From: Haloplanus sp. HW8-1
GTDB lineage: Archaea; Halobacteriota; Halobacteria; Halobacteriales; Haloferacaceae
Direction: 5' to 3'
Length of the DNA: 64,000 nt
Assembly: GCF_023703795.1 (NCBI RefSeq)
Contig: NZ_CP098518.1
Location: 3,410,001-3,474,000 of the forward strand
The position numbers and the translations under genes are program-made. The stretch's first letter is position 1. The number at the start of each line of letters is the position of its first letter. Positions 15,391 to 23,883 of this stretch are shown here, piece after piece. The notes under the pieces were generated by a model. It was not told where the DNA came from and ran no database searches. It worked only from the letters and a program-made list of their open reading frames with translations.

Positions 15391-16236
15391 ATGTCAGATA
15401 GGAACGCCATCGCTGAAGAGGTTTGGGTCGACGAACAGATCGAACGAACACGCGAGCAGCGCGAGGCGGATGCAGAGCGAGCCGACACGCCGGCCCTCCG
15501 GCCGAGCGTCGAGCAGGACACCCAGGCAAAAGTCGATCACGCGGACGACGAGTGGGTCGACGGCCGGCTGTTCGGCCAGACGCTCGCGGCCGAGGAGCAA
15601 CACAAGGCGCGCGAACAGGAGATCGCCCGGACGCGACGCCGGCTGGACGACCGGCAGGACTCGGATCGGGAAGCCCGGACGCGCCGGCGGGTGACCGAGC
15701 GGGCGGCGACGTGGCACGAGCAGACGCAGCTGACCGATGCGCGGGAGCACCTGTCCCAGGACGATCTGGCCGCGGTGAACCAGCAGGCACAGCGGTTGTG
15801 CGAGCGGCTGGGGGCGGGACGGCGGCTGTCGCGGTCGCAGATCGCCCGGAAATTGGCCGAGCACGTCCTGGCCGGTCGGGAGCTGTTCGAGGCGGTCATC
15901 CAGATCGCCGAAGCGGCGGAGACGGCGCCGGGACGGATCATCCCGATCGAGGCGGTGCCCGAGGTGGACCGGGGCGAAGTGAGCATCGAGGGGAAAATCA
16001 AGACGCTGTTCGAGAGCCAGCATCCCAAGATCAGTCAGGTCGGGCTGATCGGGGATGAGACGGCGAAAATCAAGTTCACCAGTTGGCGGCGATCAGAGCA
16101 ACCCACCGTGCGCGAAGGCGAGCGGGTGCGGTTCCGGGCTGCGGCGAAAAACTGGTACCGGGGTCGCTGTTCGGTTGCGCTGACGAGCACAAGTCGGATC
16201 GAGTTCCCGAATCGCGGCCGGTGGTGGGACGCGTAG
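15391..16236 (+). CDS. RPA-like OB-fold single-stranded-DNA-binding protein
   Basis: 281 residues. The N-terminal 130 residues are highly charged and helical (coiled-coil-like, QIERTREQREADAERADT). Residues 145-190 form a helical bundle (LSRSQIARKLAEHVLAGREL). Residues 205-275 are an OB fold: GEVSIEGKIKTLFESQ, QVGLIGDETAKIKFTSWRRS, REGERVRFRAAAKNWYRGR, VALTSTSRIEF. This is the classical RPA OB signature. It likely protects single-stranded DNA during replication or transfer of the element, in keeping with the polymerase and palindrome array nearby. The start was chosen at the ATG giving MSDRNAIAEE. Confidence 0.8.
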   Translation: MSDRNAIAEEVWVDEQIERTREQREADAERADTPALRPSVEQDTQAKVDHADDEWVDGRLFGQTLAAEEQHKAREQEIARTRRRLDDRQDSDREARTRRRVTERAATWHEQTQLTDAREHLSQDDLAAVNQQAQRLCERLGAGRRLSRSQIARKLAEHVLAGRELFEAVIQIAEAAETAPGRIIPIEAVPEVDRGEVSIEGKIKTLFESQHPKISQVGLIGDETAKIKFTSWRRSEQPTVREGERVRFRAAAKNWYRGRCSVALTSTSRIEFPNRGRWWDA

Positions 16237-16267
16237 GTCGCCAGTTCCCCTCTTTTTTGTTGGACGC

Positions 16268-16345
16268 CGGACCAGCCCGGACCCCACCGCCCCACCCACC
16301 GCTCCGTGCTCGCTCCCGGTGGTCGCTGCGCGCGCAGCCACGACC
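16268..16345 (+). repeat. 78-bp dispersed repeat, copy A
   Basis: Starts CGGACCAGCCC and ends CAGCCACGACC, and contains the 14-bp palindrome GCTGCGCGCGCAGC at 16325-16338. It begins 32 bases after the RPA-like stop and follows a T-run (about 16250-16257), so it sits where a terminator would. Near-identical to copy C (17893-17970) and similar to copy B (17479-17549). Confidence 0.8.
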
Positions 16346-16425
16346 TTCGCTCGCGGAACAAGCGCTTCAGAATCACGCTTCATTCAGTTGGGACGCGGTA
16401 TGATTATGTGCGCCTACGTGAGTGA

Positions 16426-16444
16426 GGCGCTATTATTCAGCGCC
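16426..16444 (+). promoter_or_regulatory. TATA box inside a GGCGC/GCGCC dyad, HNH gene promoter
   Basis: GGCGC at 16426-16430 and GCGCC at 16440-16444 enclose TATTATTCA. The box is about 20 bases before the HNH ATG at 16455. A dyad surrounding the TATA box suggests repression by a dimeric protein. The assignment is by position only. Confidence 0.45.
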
Positions 16445-16454
16445 CTGATGCTCG

Positions 16455-17420
16455 ATGGATGCAGCAGAGGAGCAATACACCTGTGAACGCTGTGGCGCAG
16501 AATTTGAAACACCAGCCGCGAAAGGAGGACACAAACGGGGGCACCAACTCAAGATCAGCCGCGAAGAACTCCAAGCGGAGCTTCAGCGGCTCGCTGATAT
16601 CGGCGACGGCCCACCTACAACGACGCTGATGCGTAACGAAGGAATCTACAGTATATCGACGGTAAGAGAGCGATTTGGCTCGTGGGGGGAGGCAGTACGA
16701 TCAATCGGACTCGTCCCAGCTAATATCCACGACATTCGCCCGGGCGATCTCAAGGCGGATCTCGCCGCCGTGGCAACGAAACTCGGTCGTCCACCCACGG
16801 CAAGCGAACAGCGGGAGTTCGGGGACTACCCCATGTCACAGTTCCAGAACGAGTTCGGAAGCTGGAACGATGCACTACGGGCAGCGGACTTCCAACCACA
16901 TGCCGAGAAGAACATCCCCGACGATGCGTTGCTGGAGGCGATACACGACTTGGTCGAAGCACTCGGGACCGCACCAACAGCAAGCGAGATGCACAAACAT
17001 GGCCGGTACTCCCATCGTCCGTATTTTCGCCGATGGGACGGTTGGCAGGCAGCGATCCGGGCGGCCGGATACGATCCGGTTGGTCGCCCGTCCGGCCCGG
17101 CCAACTACAAGTGGAAAGAAAATCCGGCCCACGAGTGGCGTGAGTACGGTGACAACTGGCCCCAACAACGACAGAAAGCTCTTGAACGCGATGGCTACAT
17201 CTGTCAAACACCGGGCTGTGAGTGGACCCAAGAGGCACACCGCGAGGCGTTCACCGGAGGACTCCACGTACATCACATTCGCCCACTGAGTGCGTTCGGA
17301 GCAGACGGCAATGAGGTGGACTTTGAGCGAGCCAACCGCTTGGAGAACCTCGTGACGGTCTGTGCCGAACACCACCATCTTTGGGAACGTGCGTCACCGC
17401 TTCGGCTTGACACGCGGTGA
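16455..17420 (+). CDS. HNH endonuclease with C2H2 finger and HNH-associated repeats
   Basis: 321 residues. Order: a C2H2 zinc finger (YTCERCGAEFETPAAKGGHK then RGH, 8-30); three copies of the homing-endonuclease-associated helix-turn-helix repeat, each centred on a PTxxxM/PTASE..FG.W..A pattern (about 40-90, 97-145, 150-205); and a C-terminal HNH nuclease with ICQTPGCEW, LHVHHIRPLSAFG and NLVTVCAEHHHLW (about 250-312). This is the usual build of free-standing haloarchaeal homing-type nucleases. Catalytic His residues are intact. Flanking repeat copies A and B bracket the gene, which suggests it moves or is mobilised with them. Confidence 0.85.
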   Translation: MDAAEEQYTCERCGAEFETPAAKGGHKRGHQLKISREELQAELQRLADIGDGPPTTTLMRNEGIYSISTVRERFGSWGEAVRSIGLVPANIHDIRPGDLKADLAAVATKLGRPPTASEQREFGDYPMSQFQNEFGSWNDALRAADFQPHAEKNIPDDALLEAIHDLVEALGTAPTASEMHKHGRYSHRPYFRRWDGWQAAIRAAGYDPVGRPSGPANYKWKENPAHEWREYGDNWPQQRQKALERDGYICQTPGCEWTQEAHREAFTGGLHVHHIRPLSAFGADGNEVDFERANRLENLVTVCAEHHHLWERASPLRLDTR

Positions 17421-17478
17421 GCCGCTACACGGTCCCAGCTGCCCCTAATCAAGGAGGGAAAGTTTGTGGTCTATCGTC

Positions 17479-17549
17479 GGACCAGCCCAAGCCCCACCGC
17501 CCCACCCTCCGCTCCCGGCCTCCCTCCGGTCGGCCGGCAGCCACAACCG
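17479..17549 (+). repeat. Dispersed repeat, copy B (diverged)
   Basis: Begins CGGACCAGCCCAAGCCCCAC and ends CAGCCACAACC, 59 bases after the HNH stop. The central CTCGCTCCC-to-palindrome part has diverged: the GC palindrome is replaced by a CCGGTCGGCCGG dyad. Same strand and same post-gene position as copies A and C. Confidence 0.7.
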
Positions 17550-17746
17550 GAGTCACAGCTTTCAGGAGTGGTATCTTGGGGAGCAACATCGCTGTCACAA
17601 CGGAGTCTGTTTATTTGCCCCGTAGAGGGGCGGAGGGCACATCAGAACGTGCCTCCGAGCACCAATGTCCGAGGAACGTACTCCACGGCCCGTGAACGGC
17701 TTCGTATTCACCTCCGCGAAGCCCGCCGCAGACCGACTCGCCAATC

Positions 17747-17860
17747 GTGGAAGCACAGTTAGACGCCGGGAACGACCTGCCGCCGACCTCCATGCGCGAG
17801 TGTCCCGTCTGTGGGAAGGTCGGATTGCCAGAGCGCGACCGCCGCTGGTGGGAGGAGTAG
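17747..17860 (+). CDS. Short zinc-ribbon peptide or gene remnant
   Basis: 37 codons from GTG: VEAQLDAGNDLPPTSMRE then CPVCGKVGLPERDRRWWEE. The CPVCG-x-GLPER half-ribbon is a familiar tail of haloarchaeal accessory proteins, so this may be the end of a lost gene. An in-frame stop upstream at about 17694 rules out a longer intact version. Confidence 0.4.
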   Translation: MEAQLDAGNDLPPTSMRECPVCGKVGLPERDRRWWEE

Positions 17861-17892
17861 GGGGCGAGGCCCCTTCTTTTTCTGTTGAGTAC

Positions 17893-17970
17893 CGGACCGA
17901 CCCAAGCCCCACCACCCCACCCACCGCTCCGTGCTCGCTCCCGACGGTCGCTGCGCGCGCAGCCACGACC
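17893..17970 (+). repeat. 78-bp dispersed repeat, copy C
   Basis: Closely matches copy A, including the palindrome GCTGCGCGCGCAGC at 17950-17963. It begins 33 bases after the zinc-ribbon peptide stop, behind a T-run at about 17876-17882, and lies just before the convergent polymerase gene end. Confidence 0.8.
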
Positions 17971-18040
17971 GTCCTCTGGAGAAGGGGTTCGAAGGCTGTG
18001 TATGCACGTACTCCTTCGGTGACTCTCATGAGGCATGATA

Positions 18041-20200
18041 TCACTCCGGATTCGTGAACGTCGTCAGTTCCGGCACCCACGTCTCAGCCAGTTCCCGGCG
18101 AATCTTCGCCCGGTCCCACCCCAACGGTGACAGCAGGCTTTCGACCGCTCTGACGAGCTTCGTCTCGTAGTACGACGGATCGTACGACTCGATCTCTTCG
18201 TGGGCCAACGCGACCCGCTCCCGCGAGGTCGTCTCGTCGTCCACGACCACGTACTCGATGTCCTGTCCCGGATGGACAGTGAGGTCCTGGTCGTGCGCAC
18301 GCTGCAGGGCGGCCACGTTCTGCGTTTGGGTAGTATACCCTTCGAGTGGCTTGGAGACGCGATTCCGTTCGACGAGCTGCTCGACCGGCACCGTTCCGGC
18401 ATGAAGACGCTTGATTGCGTCCTGAAGACGGTCGAGTACCGCCTCCGGCGACCGGGTCGTATCGAAGCGTTCGAGACACGCCCGTTGGACGGCCTCGATG
18501 AATGGTGGGGTCGACCGCTGGCGCGCCTCGATCCCCCGAATCTTGAACTCGTCCGTGTCGGCGACCGTGCCGAAGTATTTGGTCAACGCACCGGCCTGGC
18601 TCTCGCGCTGTGGGACGAACGCAACCCAGTCGTAGTGCGCTTCGTGTTCGAGTCGGATGTCCACTATCTCGGTGATCTCCGACGCCAGCGTATCGAGCGC
18701 CGTACGCTGATCGGCGTCGACATCGGGATCCGGTGTCACCCAGATCGAGTCGACGATCCCGTGGACGACGCGCCAGCCCCCGGCTTCCAACCGCTGTTTC
18801 GCCGTCAGCAGAATCTCACGGGCGAACGCGTTGATCGCCTCGTGACACTCGATCCGGCCGAACTTCGCGTTGTTGAACCCTTGATAGCCGAAGCAGGCGA
18901 CGAGGATCCACTTGAGCGCCCCCGACCGACCGTCGAGCGCGTCGAGGCGGGCCTCGTCGGGGGCGTCACGTTGCTTCTCCCGGCGGAGTGCAGCCTTGAT
19001 CTCGTCACGGGTGTCGATGATCGGCTGCAGGACGTCGACGAGATAGCCGCGATCGTCGCAGATGGCGTAGTCGAGGTCGGGCACGTCGGCGCGGTCTCGA
19101 TGGCACTCGCACCGAATCACGTCGGGGGAGACGTTTCGGGTGCAGATGATGTTCGGATACAGACTGGAGAAATCGAGTTCGTGGACGTCTTCGTGGACTC
19201 CCACATCGGGCGCGAAGATGAAGCCGCCGCGGTCGGCGTCGTGGAGCGTCCCCATCGATTTGAACCGTTCGTGGCGCCAGGAGCGCCAGGGCACGAGCAC
19301 GTCGCGGGCGTGGGCTTCACGGATCTGGATGGCGGTGAGGACGTTGCCGATCGAGGCCCAGGCGAGTTCCTGCAGGGGTTTCCGGGACCGCGAGACGAGA
19401 TCGAGGACGCCGTCGAGGTTCGTCTCCCCGTAGAAGAACGTGTTCGACTCGTCGATGATCGCGCGGCCGGGGATGTTGTACCGTGCCGGGGAGTGACCGA
19501 CGCGGCCGTAACTCGCATACGTGGAGCGGCGTGCGAGTTGCTGATAATCAACGTCGGGCCACCGACTCAGTGTGAAGTCGTCGATCGCCGCCGTCGTGGC
19601 CATCTCGTGGAGTGTCGGAATGAGCTGACTCGTCGCACAGATCACGACGTCCGGGTCGTGGGTTTCGACTGCAGCTTGGACGGCGGTCAGGATGTCTGTC
19701 GCGGAGCCGCTGACCGTCTCGCCGTCGATGGAGAGCGTCGTGTACGTCTCACCGTGCGATTCGGGCTTCGGCACGCCGAGGCGGAGCGTCGACAGGTCGG
19801 TCGCTGGTGTCGGGTCGCGATCGGTTTCCAGACAGTAGCGAAATTCGCGTGTAACGTCGACGTTGAAACAGGCGAGATCGCCGACGGGGACGTCCGCGAG
19901 CTGACGTGCTTGGCGTGCGAGCGGCGTGACGCGAGTGATCTGCGCGGTGTCGACGGCGAGGACGGGCGCTTCGTCTCGCCGAAACGCGGGGCGTCGCTCG
20001 ACGATCTGGGTCCTGACGACGTCCGGATGTCGGTCGTAGACCCTCCGGAGGGTCGTGAGATCGACGTCCAGCTCCGGTGAACGGGGCGCGACGTAGAAGC
20101 GCGGCGTGTACTCGTCGTGCTCGGTCACGACGGCGCCGTCGGTGGTCGCCTCCCATTCGAGGACACGGCCGTCGTCGAGGAAGTCGATGGTGAACGGCAT
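18041..20200 (-). CDS. polB: Divergent family-B DNA polymerase of mobile elements
   Basis: 719 residues. Polymerase motif A is DFSSLYPNI (343-351). Motif B is K430-WILVACFGYQGFNNAKFG. Motif C is HGIVDSIWV (480-488), in which the usual first Asp of DTD is replaced by Ile while the catalytic second Asp is kept. The exonuclease I motif (D-x-E) expected near 135-145 reads STLRLGVPK, so proofreading is probably lost. It is the last gene of a leftward operon with the two upstream small genes (3-base gap). It likely replicates the element, perhaps as a translesion-like enzyme. Confidence 0.88.
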   Translation of the reverse strand: MPFTIDFLDDGRVLEWEATTDGAVVTEHDEYTPRFYVAPRSPELDVDLTTLRRVYDRHPDVVRTQIVERRPAFRRDEAPVLAVDTAQITRVTPLARQARQLADVPVGDLACFNVDVTREFRYCLETDRDPTPATDLSTLRLGVPKPESHGETYTTLSIDGETVSGSATDILTAVQAAVETHDPDVVICATSQLIPTLHEMATTAAIDDFTLSRWPDVDYQQLARRSTYASYGRVGHSPARYNIPGRAIIDESNTFFYGETNLDGVLDLVSRSRKPLQELAWASIGNVLTAIQIREAHARDVLVPWRSWRHERFKSMGTLHDADRGGFIFAPDVGVHEDVHELDFSSLYPNIICTRNVSPDVIRCECHRDRADVPDLDYAICDDRGYLVDVLQPIIDTRDEIKAALRREKQRDAPDEARLDALDGRSGALKWILVACFGYQGFNNAKFGRIECHEAINAFAREILLTAKQRLEAGGWRVVHGIVDSIWVTPDPDVDADQRTALDTLASEITEIVDIRLEHEAHYDWVAFVPQRESQAGALTKYFGTVADTDEFKIRGIEARQRSTPPFIEAVQRACLERFDTTRSPEAVLDRLQDAIKRLHAGTVPVEQLVERNRVSKPLEGYTTQTQNVAALQRAHDQDLTVHPGQDIEYVVVDDETTSRERVALAHEEIESYDPSYYETKLVRAVESLLSPLGWDRAKIRRELAETWVPELTTFTNPE

Positions 20201-20203
20201 CGT

Positions 20204-20509
20204 TCACGTGTTCGTCGCGGAGGTGTCGGGCTCCTGGTCGTCGCCGTCGTCCAGCCGAGCCTCAAGGGCTGCGAGTCGCGCCTCGTGTTCGTCCAATCGC
20301 GCCTCCTGTTCGAGATCGATACTGACAAGCGCCGGCAGGAGTGGCTGGTGGTGGTTCAACAGCCCGCTCGCGTCGGCGTGGTTGCGGGCGTACTCGAACA
20401 GCTGGTCGAAGCGCGGCTGCTCGCGGCGCCGAAGCGCGCGCCGGAAGTCCGCCCAGCGCGCTTCGATGGCTCGCAGTGCGTCCCGATACGTCGGATTCGT
20501 TCGCCCCAT
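20204..20509 (-). CDS. Small helical protein of the polymerase operon
   Basis: 101 residues starting MGRTNPTYRDALRAIEARW. Mostly helix, with a C-terminal heptad pattern LEQEARLDEHEARLAALEAR suggesting a coiled coil. I believe recent annotation calls this family DUF8156; its function is unknown. It lies two bases after the stop of the RecA-like gene and three bases before the polymerase, so the three form one transcriptional unit and probably one complex. Confidence 0.7.
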   Translation of the reverse strand: MGRTNPTYRDALRAIEARWADFRRALRRREQPRFDQLFEYARNHADASGLLNHHQPLLPALVSIDLEQEARLDEHEARLAALEARLDDGDDQEPDTSATNT

Positions 20510-20511
20510 CG

Positions 20512-21459
20512 CTATCGCCCTCCCGGTCCCGGAGTGGTCCAGGCGTCGCACAGTGGATCCGCCCCCAGCGTCGTCCGCTCCCCAGCGGCGGTCACACCCG
20601 TGCCGACGTCGGCTGTGTCGTCCGTCGATCGTGCGGTTGGGGTGGACGCCACGCCGACCTGCGTCGCGCGGGCAGCGAGCAGTTGCTGCCAGTAGGCGAC
20701 CGTCGTCTGGTAGGAGCTGCCGTCGTCGACCGGATAGATGAGCGTCTCGAACTCGTCGCCGACGATCCGTGGCCCCAGTCGGGTCTGGGTACACTCCAGG
20801 TGGTGATCGGCGGCGTTCACAAGGGATCTGGTGATCGCGTCGCGTGTCCGTCGGGTGACGAGCACCGGGACGTCGTAGCTATCGGCGTAGGTCGACAACC
20901 GGGCAAGTGTCCGGGCATGGAGCGTCTCGGGGTGTGCGTCATCGAGCGTCTCGCTCTCACGGTACGGGGCGCCGACGGCCGGGGCGACGAGGAGCGAGGG
21001 GGGCTGTGGGGACGACGCCGGGTCGGCCGGTGACTGGCGCCCGTGCTTCCGGGTGGTGTGGGTCGCTTCGCGGATGGCGTGATTCACCGCTGTTGGGAGA
21101 TCACAGACCATGCTGTAGTGTTGATAGGCGGTGACGCCACGGGCGACGTGTATCCGATCCAGTACGCGCTGGCTGGGTGCGAGCCGGGCGAGCGTCGTCG
21201 TCGTCGCGTGTCCGTCGGCGTCGATCCAGACGGCCGGCCCATCGTGCAAGAGCAGGTGATCGAGAACGAGCGACTGTAGCAGGGGCACACCACGTCCGCC
21301 CTCGATATCGAGGAGCGTGATGCCGTCGTCAAGTGTGGGGAGGCGCCGCTCGTCGGTCGCTGGGGCGGCGTGGTCGGCAAGCGACTGGGTGTGAGCGCCG
21401 GTCCGCGGTGGTTGGTCCTCCGCTACTCGCGTCGCCATCGGGGTGACGTTCCGTGGCAT
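20512..21459 (-). CDS. RecA/KaiC-fold protein without a Walker A loop
   Basis: 315 residues from the MPRNVTPMATR start; a longer frame reaches 21864 but its extra part has unlike composition. The layout follows RadA/Rad55-like ATPases: LDIEGGRGVPLLQSLVLDHL stands where GEPGSGKTQL would be, then VWIDADGHATTTTLARLAP, a PSLLVAPAVGAPYRE strand, and VPVLVTRRTRD. The P-loop Lys/Thr are absent, so it should not hydrolyse ATP in the normal way. A TATA-like CTTATCGG about 35 bases upstream supports this start. It leads the polymerase operon and is possibly a recombination mediator or loader. Confidence 0.65.
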   Translation of the reverse strand: MPRNVTPMATRVAEDQPPRTGAHTQSLADHAAPATDERRLPTLDDGITLLDIEGGRGVPLLQSLVLDHLLLHDGPAVWIDADGHATTTTLARLAPSQRVLDRIHVARGVTAYQHYSMVCDLPTAVNHAIREATHTTRKHGRQSPADPASSPQPPSLLVAPAVGAPYRESETLDDAHPETLHARTLARLSTYADSYDVPVLVTRRTRDAITRSLVNAADHHLECTQTRLGPRIVGDEFETLIYPVDDGSSYQTTVAYWQQLLAARATQVGVASTPTARSTDDTADVGTGVTAAGERTTLGADPLCDAWTTPGPGGR

Positions 21460-21791
21460 ATCCGGTTCGAGGCGTCCGTATCCGATAAGCCGCGGCGTGT
21501 CGGTTCCGTGGTTCAGGAATGGACGGACGTGCGGCGCACGGACGCTCAGCTGGCGGTCGTGCTGCACAGCGCCGTCGTTTCCGAAACCGGTTCCGGAATC
21601 GACTCGCTGGTGGAATGGATCGATCTCTTTGACGATCTGCTCGGCAGAAATTGCTTGCGTAGTGACCACCGAACCCACGTTCAAACGGTCCGACCAACGT
21701 ATCCACGATCTCATGGCAGTCAGACGAGACAAGCCAGTGTTGCCCATCCTGCAGCTGTGACTTGCGTTATACATGATCTGAGTTACAAGTG
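21460..21791. other. Divergent promoter gap
   Basis: Between the leftward polymerase operon and the rightward gene at 21792. Long open frames exist on both strands but show none of the GC-rich third positions of real genes here. TTATAC at 21766-21771 is a good TATA box for the rightward gene. Confidence 0.45.
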
Positions 21792-22163
21792 ATGGATATG
21801 CCAACACACAAGACGACCCGTCGTGACGAATGGACAACCTCTCTTTCGAAGGATGCTGACACACGTCTAGTCAGTAATGAGTGCCTGACGCTCCGCAATT
21901 ACGACGACGATCGTGCACACGAGATACAGATTAGATTCATCCACCACAATGGTGACGTCGTCCTTGCCCGGACCGTTTCCGTTCCGCCCCGGGAAACGGT
22001 CAGCATCCACCCCCGTGTTGAACGTGCGATGTACCGAGTCACGGCCCGATTGGAAAACGGTGAGACAGCCACAGCTGACTGCCTACTCGGCAGTGACCCG
22101 AGTGAATGTGCGATGGTTGAAACGGGAAACGGGCTGCTTAGTGTTGTCGACGGCCCCTTCTAA
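21792..22163 (+). CDS. Small beta-rich haloarchaeal protein, function unknown
   Basis: 123 residues. Reads as an Ig-like beta sandwich: LTLRNYDDDRAHEIQIRFIH, GDVVLARTVSVPPRETVSIH, MYRVTARLENGETATADCLL. It has no signal peptide. An alternative ATG is six bases further in (MPTHKTT) and fits the TATA spacing slightly better. GC content is lower than in its neighbours. It is cut off from the next gene by the IS element. Confidence 0.6.
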   Translation: MDMPTHKTTRRDEWTTSLSKDADTRLVSNECLTLRNYDDDRAHEIQIRFIHHNGDVVLARTVSVPPRETVSIHPRVERAMYRVTARLENGETATADCLLGSDPSECAMVETGNGLLSVVDGPF

Positions 22164-22187
22164 TTCGATTCCTCGTCAAGTCACCTT

Positions 22188-22207
22188 CTCCGCCCTAAAG
22201 GGCGGAG
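22188..22207. repeat. Right-end hairpin of the second IS1341-type element
   Basis: CTCCGCCC (22188-22195), loop TAAA, GGGCGGAG (22200-22207). It lies just outside the tnpB stop, as in other IS200/IS605 right ends, and is a likely part of the guide-RNA scaffold. Confidence 0.6.
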
Positions 22208-22237
22208 CTTGTCGGTGAACTCCCGTTCTGGCCGACC

Positions 22238-23452
22238 CTACTGGGTGGCAGGCGAGTAGCCGCCATTCACGTTCAGCGTCCCCGACTTCAGGGCGAGGTG
22301 ACGTGTCGCCCCTCCATGCGGAGACTTTTGCTCCGCACGGAGTAGCCGAAATCCGATATTCTTCGCCGCGTTGTAGTCCGCGTTAACCTCGTACCCGCAC
22401 TTCTGGCAACAGAACCTCGCTTGTGACGGACGATTCTCGTCCAGCGTCGTCCCGCACTTCGAGCAACGTTTTGACGTGTACGCTGGGTCTACCTGCGTGG
22501 CTTTGATGCCCTCCGCTTCGGCCTTGTACGCCGTGTAGTCGTACAGACGGTGGAATGCCCACGTATGGAACTTCTTGGCGCCCGGCATCCGGTCGCGGAT
22601 GTCGGTCAACTCCTCGAAGGCTATCCGGTCGCAGTCGTGCGCGACGGCTTCTTGGACGATGGCTTTCGAGATCCGGTGCAGGTAATCTTCGACCCACCGT
22701 GTTTCTCGGTCGCCCATCCGTTCGATGGTTCGATGGGCTGATTCCGTACCTGTCCGTTGCAGGTCGCCACGCACCCGCTCGTACTCCCGACGGCGGTGAT
22801 TGAGGTAGTCGCCGCTTCAGAACATTCCGGTTGACGTGACGGCAATCTGTTCGATACCGAGGTCCACGCCGAGGACTGTGCTGTTCTCGGCGTCGCCTTC
22901 GTCCGGTATCTCGGACTCCACATCGGCCGTTGTTCCGATGTGGAGAAAAAAGGTGTCCGTCGCGTCGCGGTACTGGAGCGTCGCACCCGTGACCTCGTAG
23001 TCGTCGTCGTGGAGGAACTTCGTGTGCGGGTTGTCTCCCTCTGGTGGAAGGACGTATTCGGCTTCGATACGTCCGTTCACCGTGGAGAGGGATACGCGGT
23101 CGTCGTAGAACGTCGCGCTCCGTTTGTCGTATCTGACGGATGGGGTCGTGAAGTGTGGTTGTGACGCCTTCTTGCCGTTCTGCCAGCGGGCGACGACGCC
23201 CTTGATGGCTTCGGCGGCTTTGTTGCGTGCGGATTGAACGAGGTTGGCTTGAAGCCGTGTCTGTTCGCGAACGTCGGAGTACGTCCGGTCGTGGAGTTTG
23301 GTTTTCGAGGTGGGCTTGTAGTCGTCCTGCCACGCGTCTTGGACGACGTAGTTGCACGCCCACAGGTACTGCTTGACGGTTCCGTGGAGGAGAGTCGCGT
23401 CGCTGTCGTCCATATCGAGTTTGACGACGACCGTGCGACGTACCTCCGCCAT
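22238..23452 (-). pseudogene. tnpB: tnpB with an in-frame TGA nonsense codon
   Basis: Read on the minus strand from 23452, the protein is a full TnpB of about 404 codons interrupted once: codon 212 (22817-22819) is TGA. Reading on in the same frame gives SGDYLNHRRREYERVRGDLQ and the rest of the protein, where relatives carry a Trp. RuvC residues are otherwise intact: D197 in GVDLGIEQ, the E in AFEELTDIRDR and D in NADYNAAKN, with CSKC and CQKC zinc knuckles. So a single TGG to TGA change has split it. It lacks tnpA, and its reading start at MAEVRRTVVV is normal. Confidence 0.85.
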
Positions 23453-23633
23453 ACTTCATGTGTAGAACCTTACATTCATGCAGGTTGCGTTTGGTGTGGG
23501 GAGTCGGTCGGCCACCGAACGGCGGTTGTTTCTCACCGTGTCGCGTTCCTCCCCGCGGTAAACGGCGGGGTTTCCCGCTTGTAGAAAGATGACACGGCTG
23601 CTGGTGTTGCGTTACAGCGGTTCAAGGAGAAAG
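23453..23633. other. Left-end region of the second IS element
   Basis: Non-coding. Includes the hairpin CCCCGC (23551-23556) with GCGGGG (23565-23570), typical of IS200/IS605 ends. The exact outer border cannot be fixed. Confidence 0.4.
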
Positions 23634-23878
23634 CCCACGGCTTCAGCCGTGGGATGAATCCGACAACAGCCGAAACAACTACCACGGTTGGTATCGTCGG
23701 TTGTGCTACCGAGTCTCGGGTAAGGATATGCACGCCAGCGCGGCGGTAGATGAAGCCCGCTATCCGAGTCGGGGGCCGGACTGGCACGGCCCACAACCCC
23801 ACCGAACGACGCGAGTGGGGAACCTCTCCGTCGTGGGCACGGTCTGTGACCGTGGAACCCCACGACTTCAGTCGTGGG
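23634..23878 (+). mobile_element. Palindrome-bounded IS200/IS605 remnant (MITE/PATE-like)
   Basis: About 245 bases bounded by two similar hairpins: CCCACGGC-TTCA-GCCGTGGG (23634-23653) and CCCACGAC-TTCA-GTCGTGGG (23859-23878). The plus strand between them reads like the far tail of a TnpB (SVVGTVCDRG then TPRLQSWEDV across the hairpin), without any catalytic part. I infer an internally deleted element that lies directly beside the nonsense-bearing copy. Confidence 0.5.
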
Positions 23879-23883
23879 AGGAT

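Noticed and set aside
18200-20080. 626-codon plus-strand frame
   Set aside because: Antisense shadow of the DNA polymerase gene; no family resemblance.
21460-21864. N-terminal extension of the RecA-like protein to 21864
   Set aside because: The extra residues have poor haloarchaeal codon character, and a TATA-like box fits the internal start.
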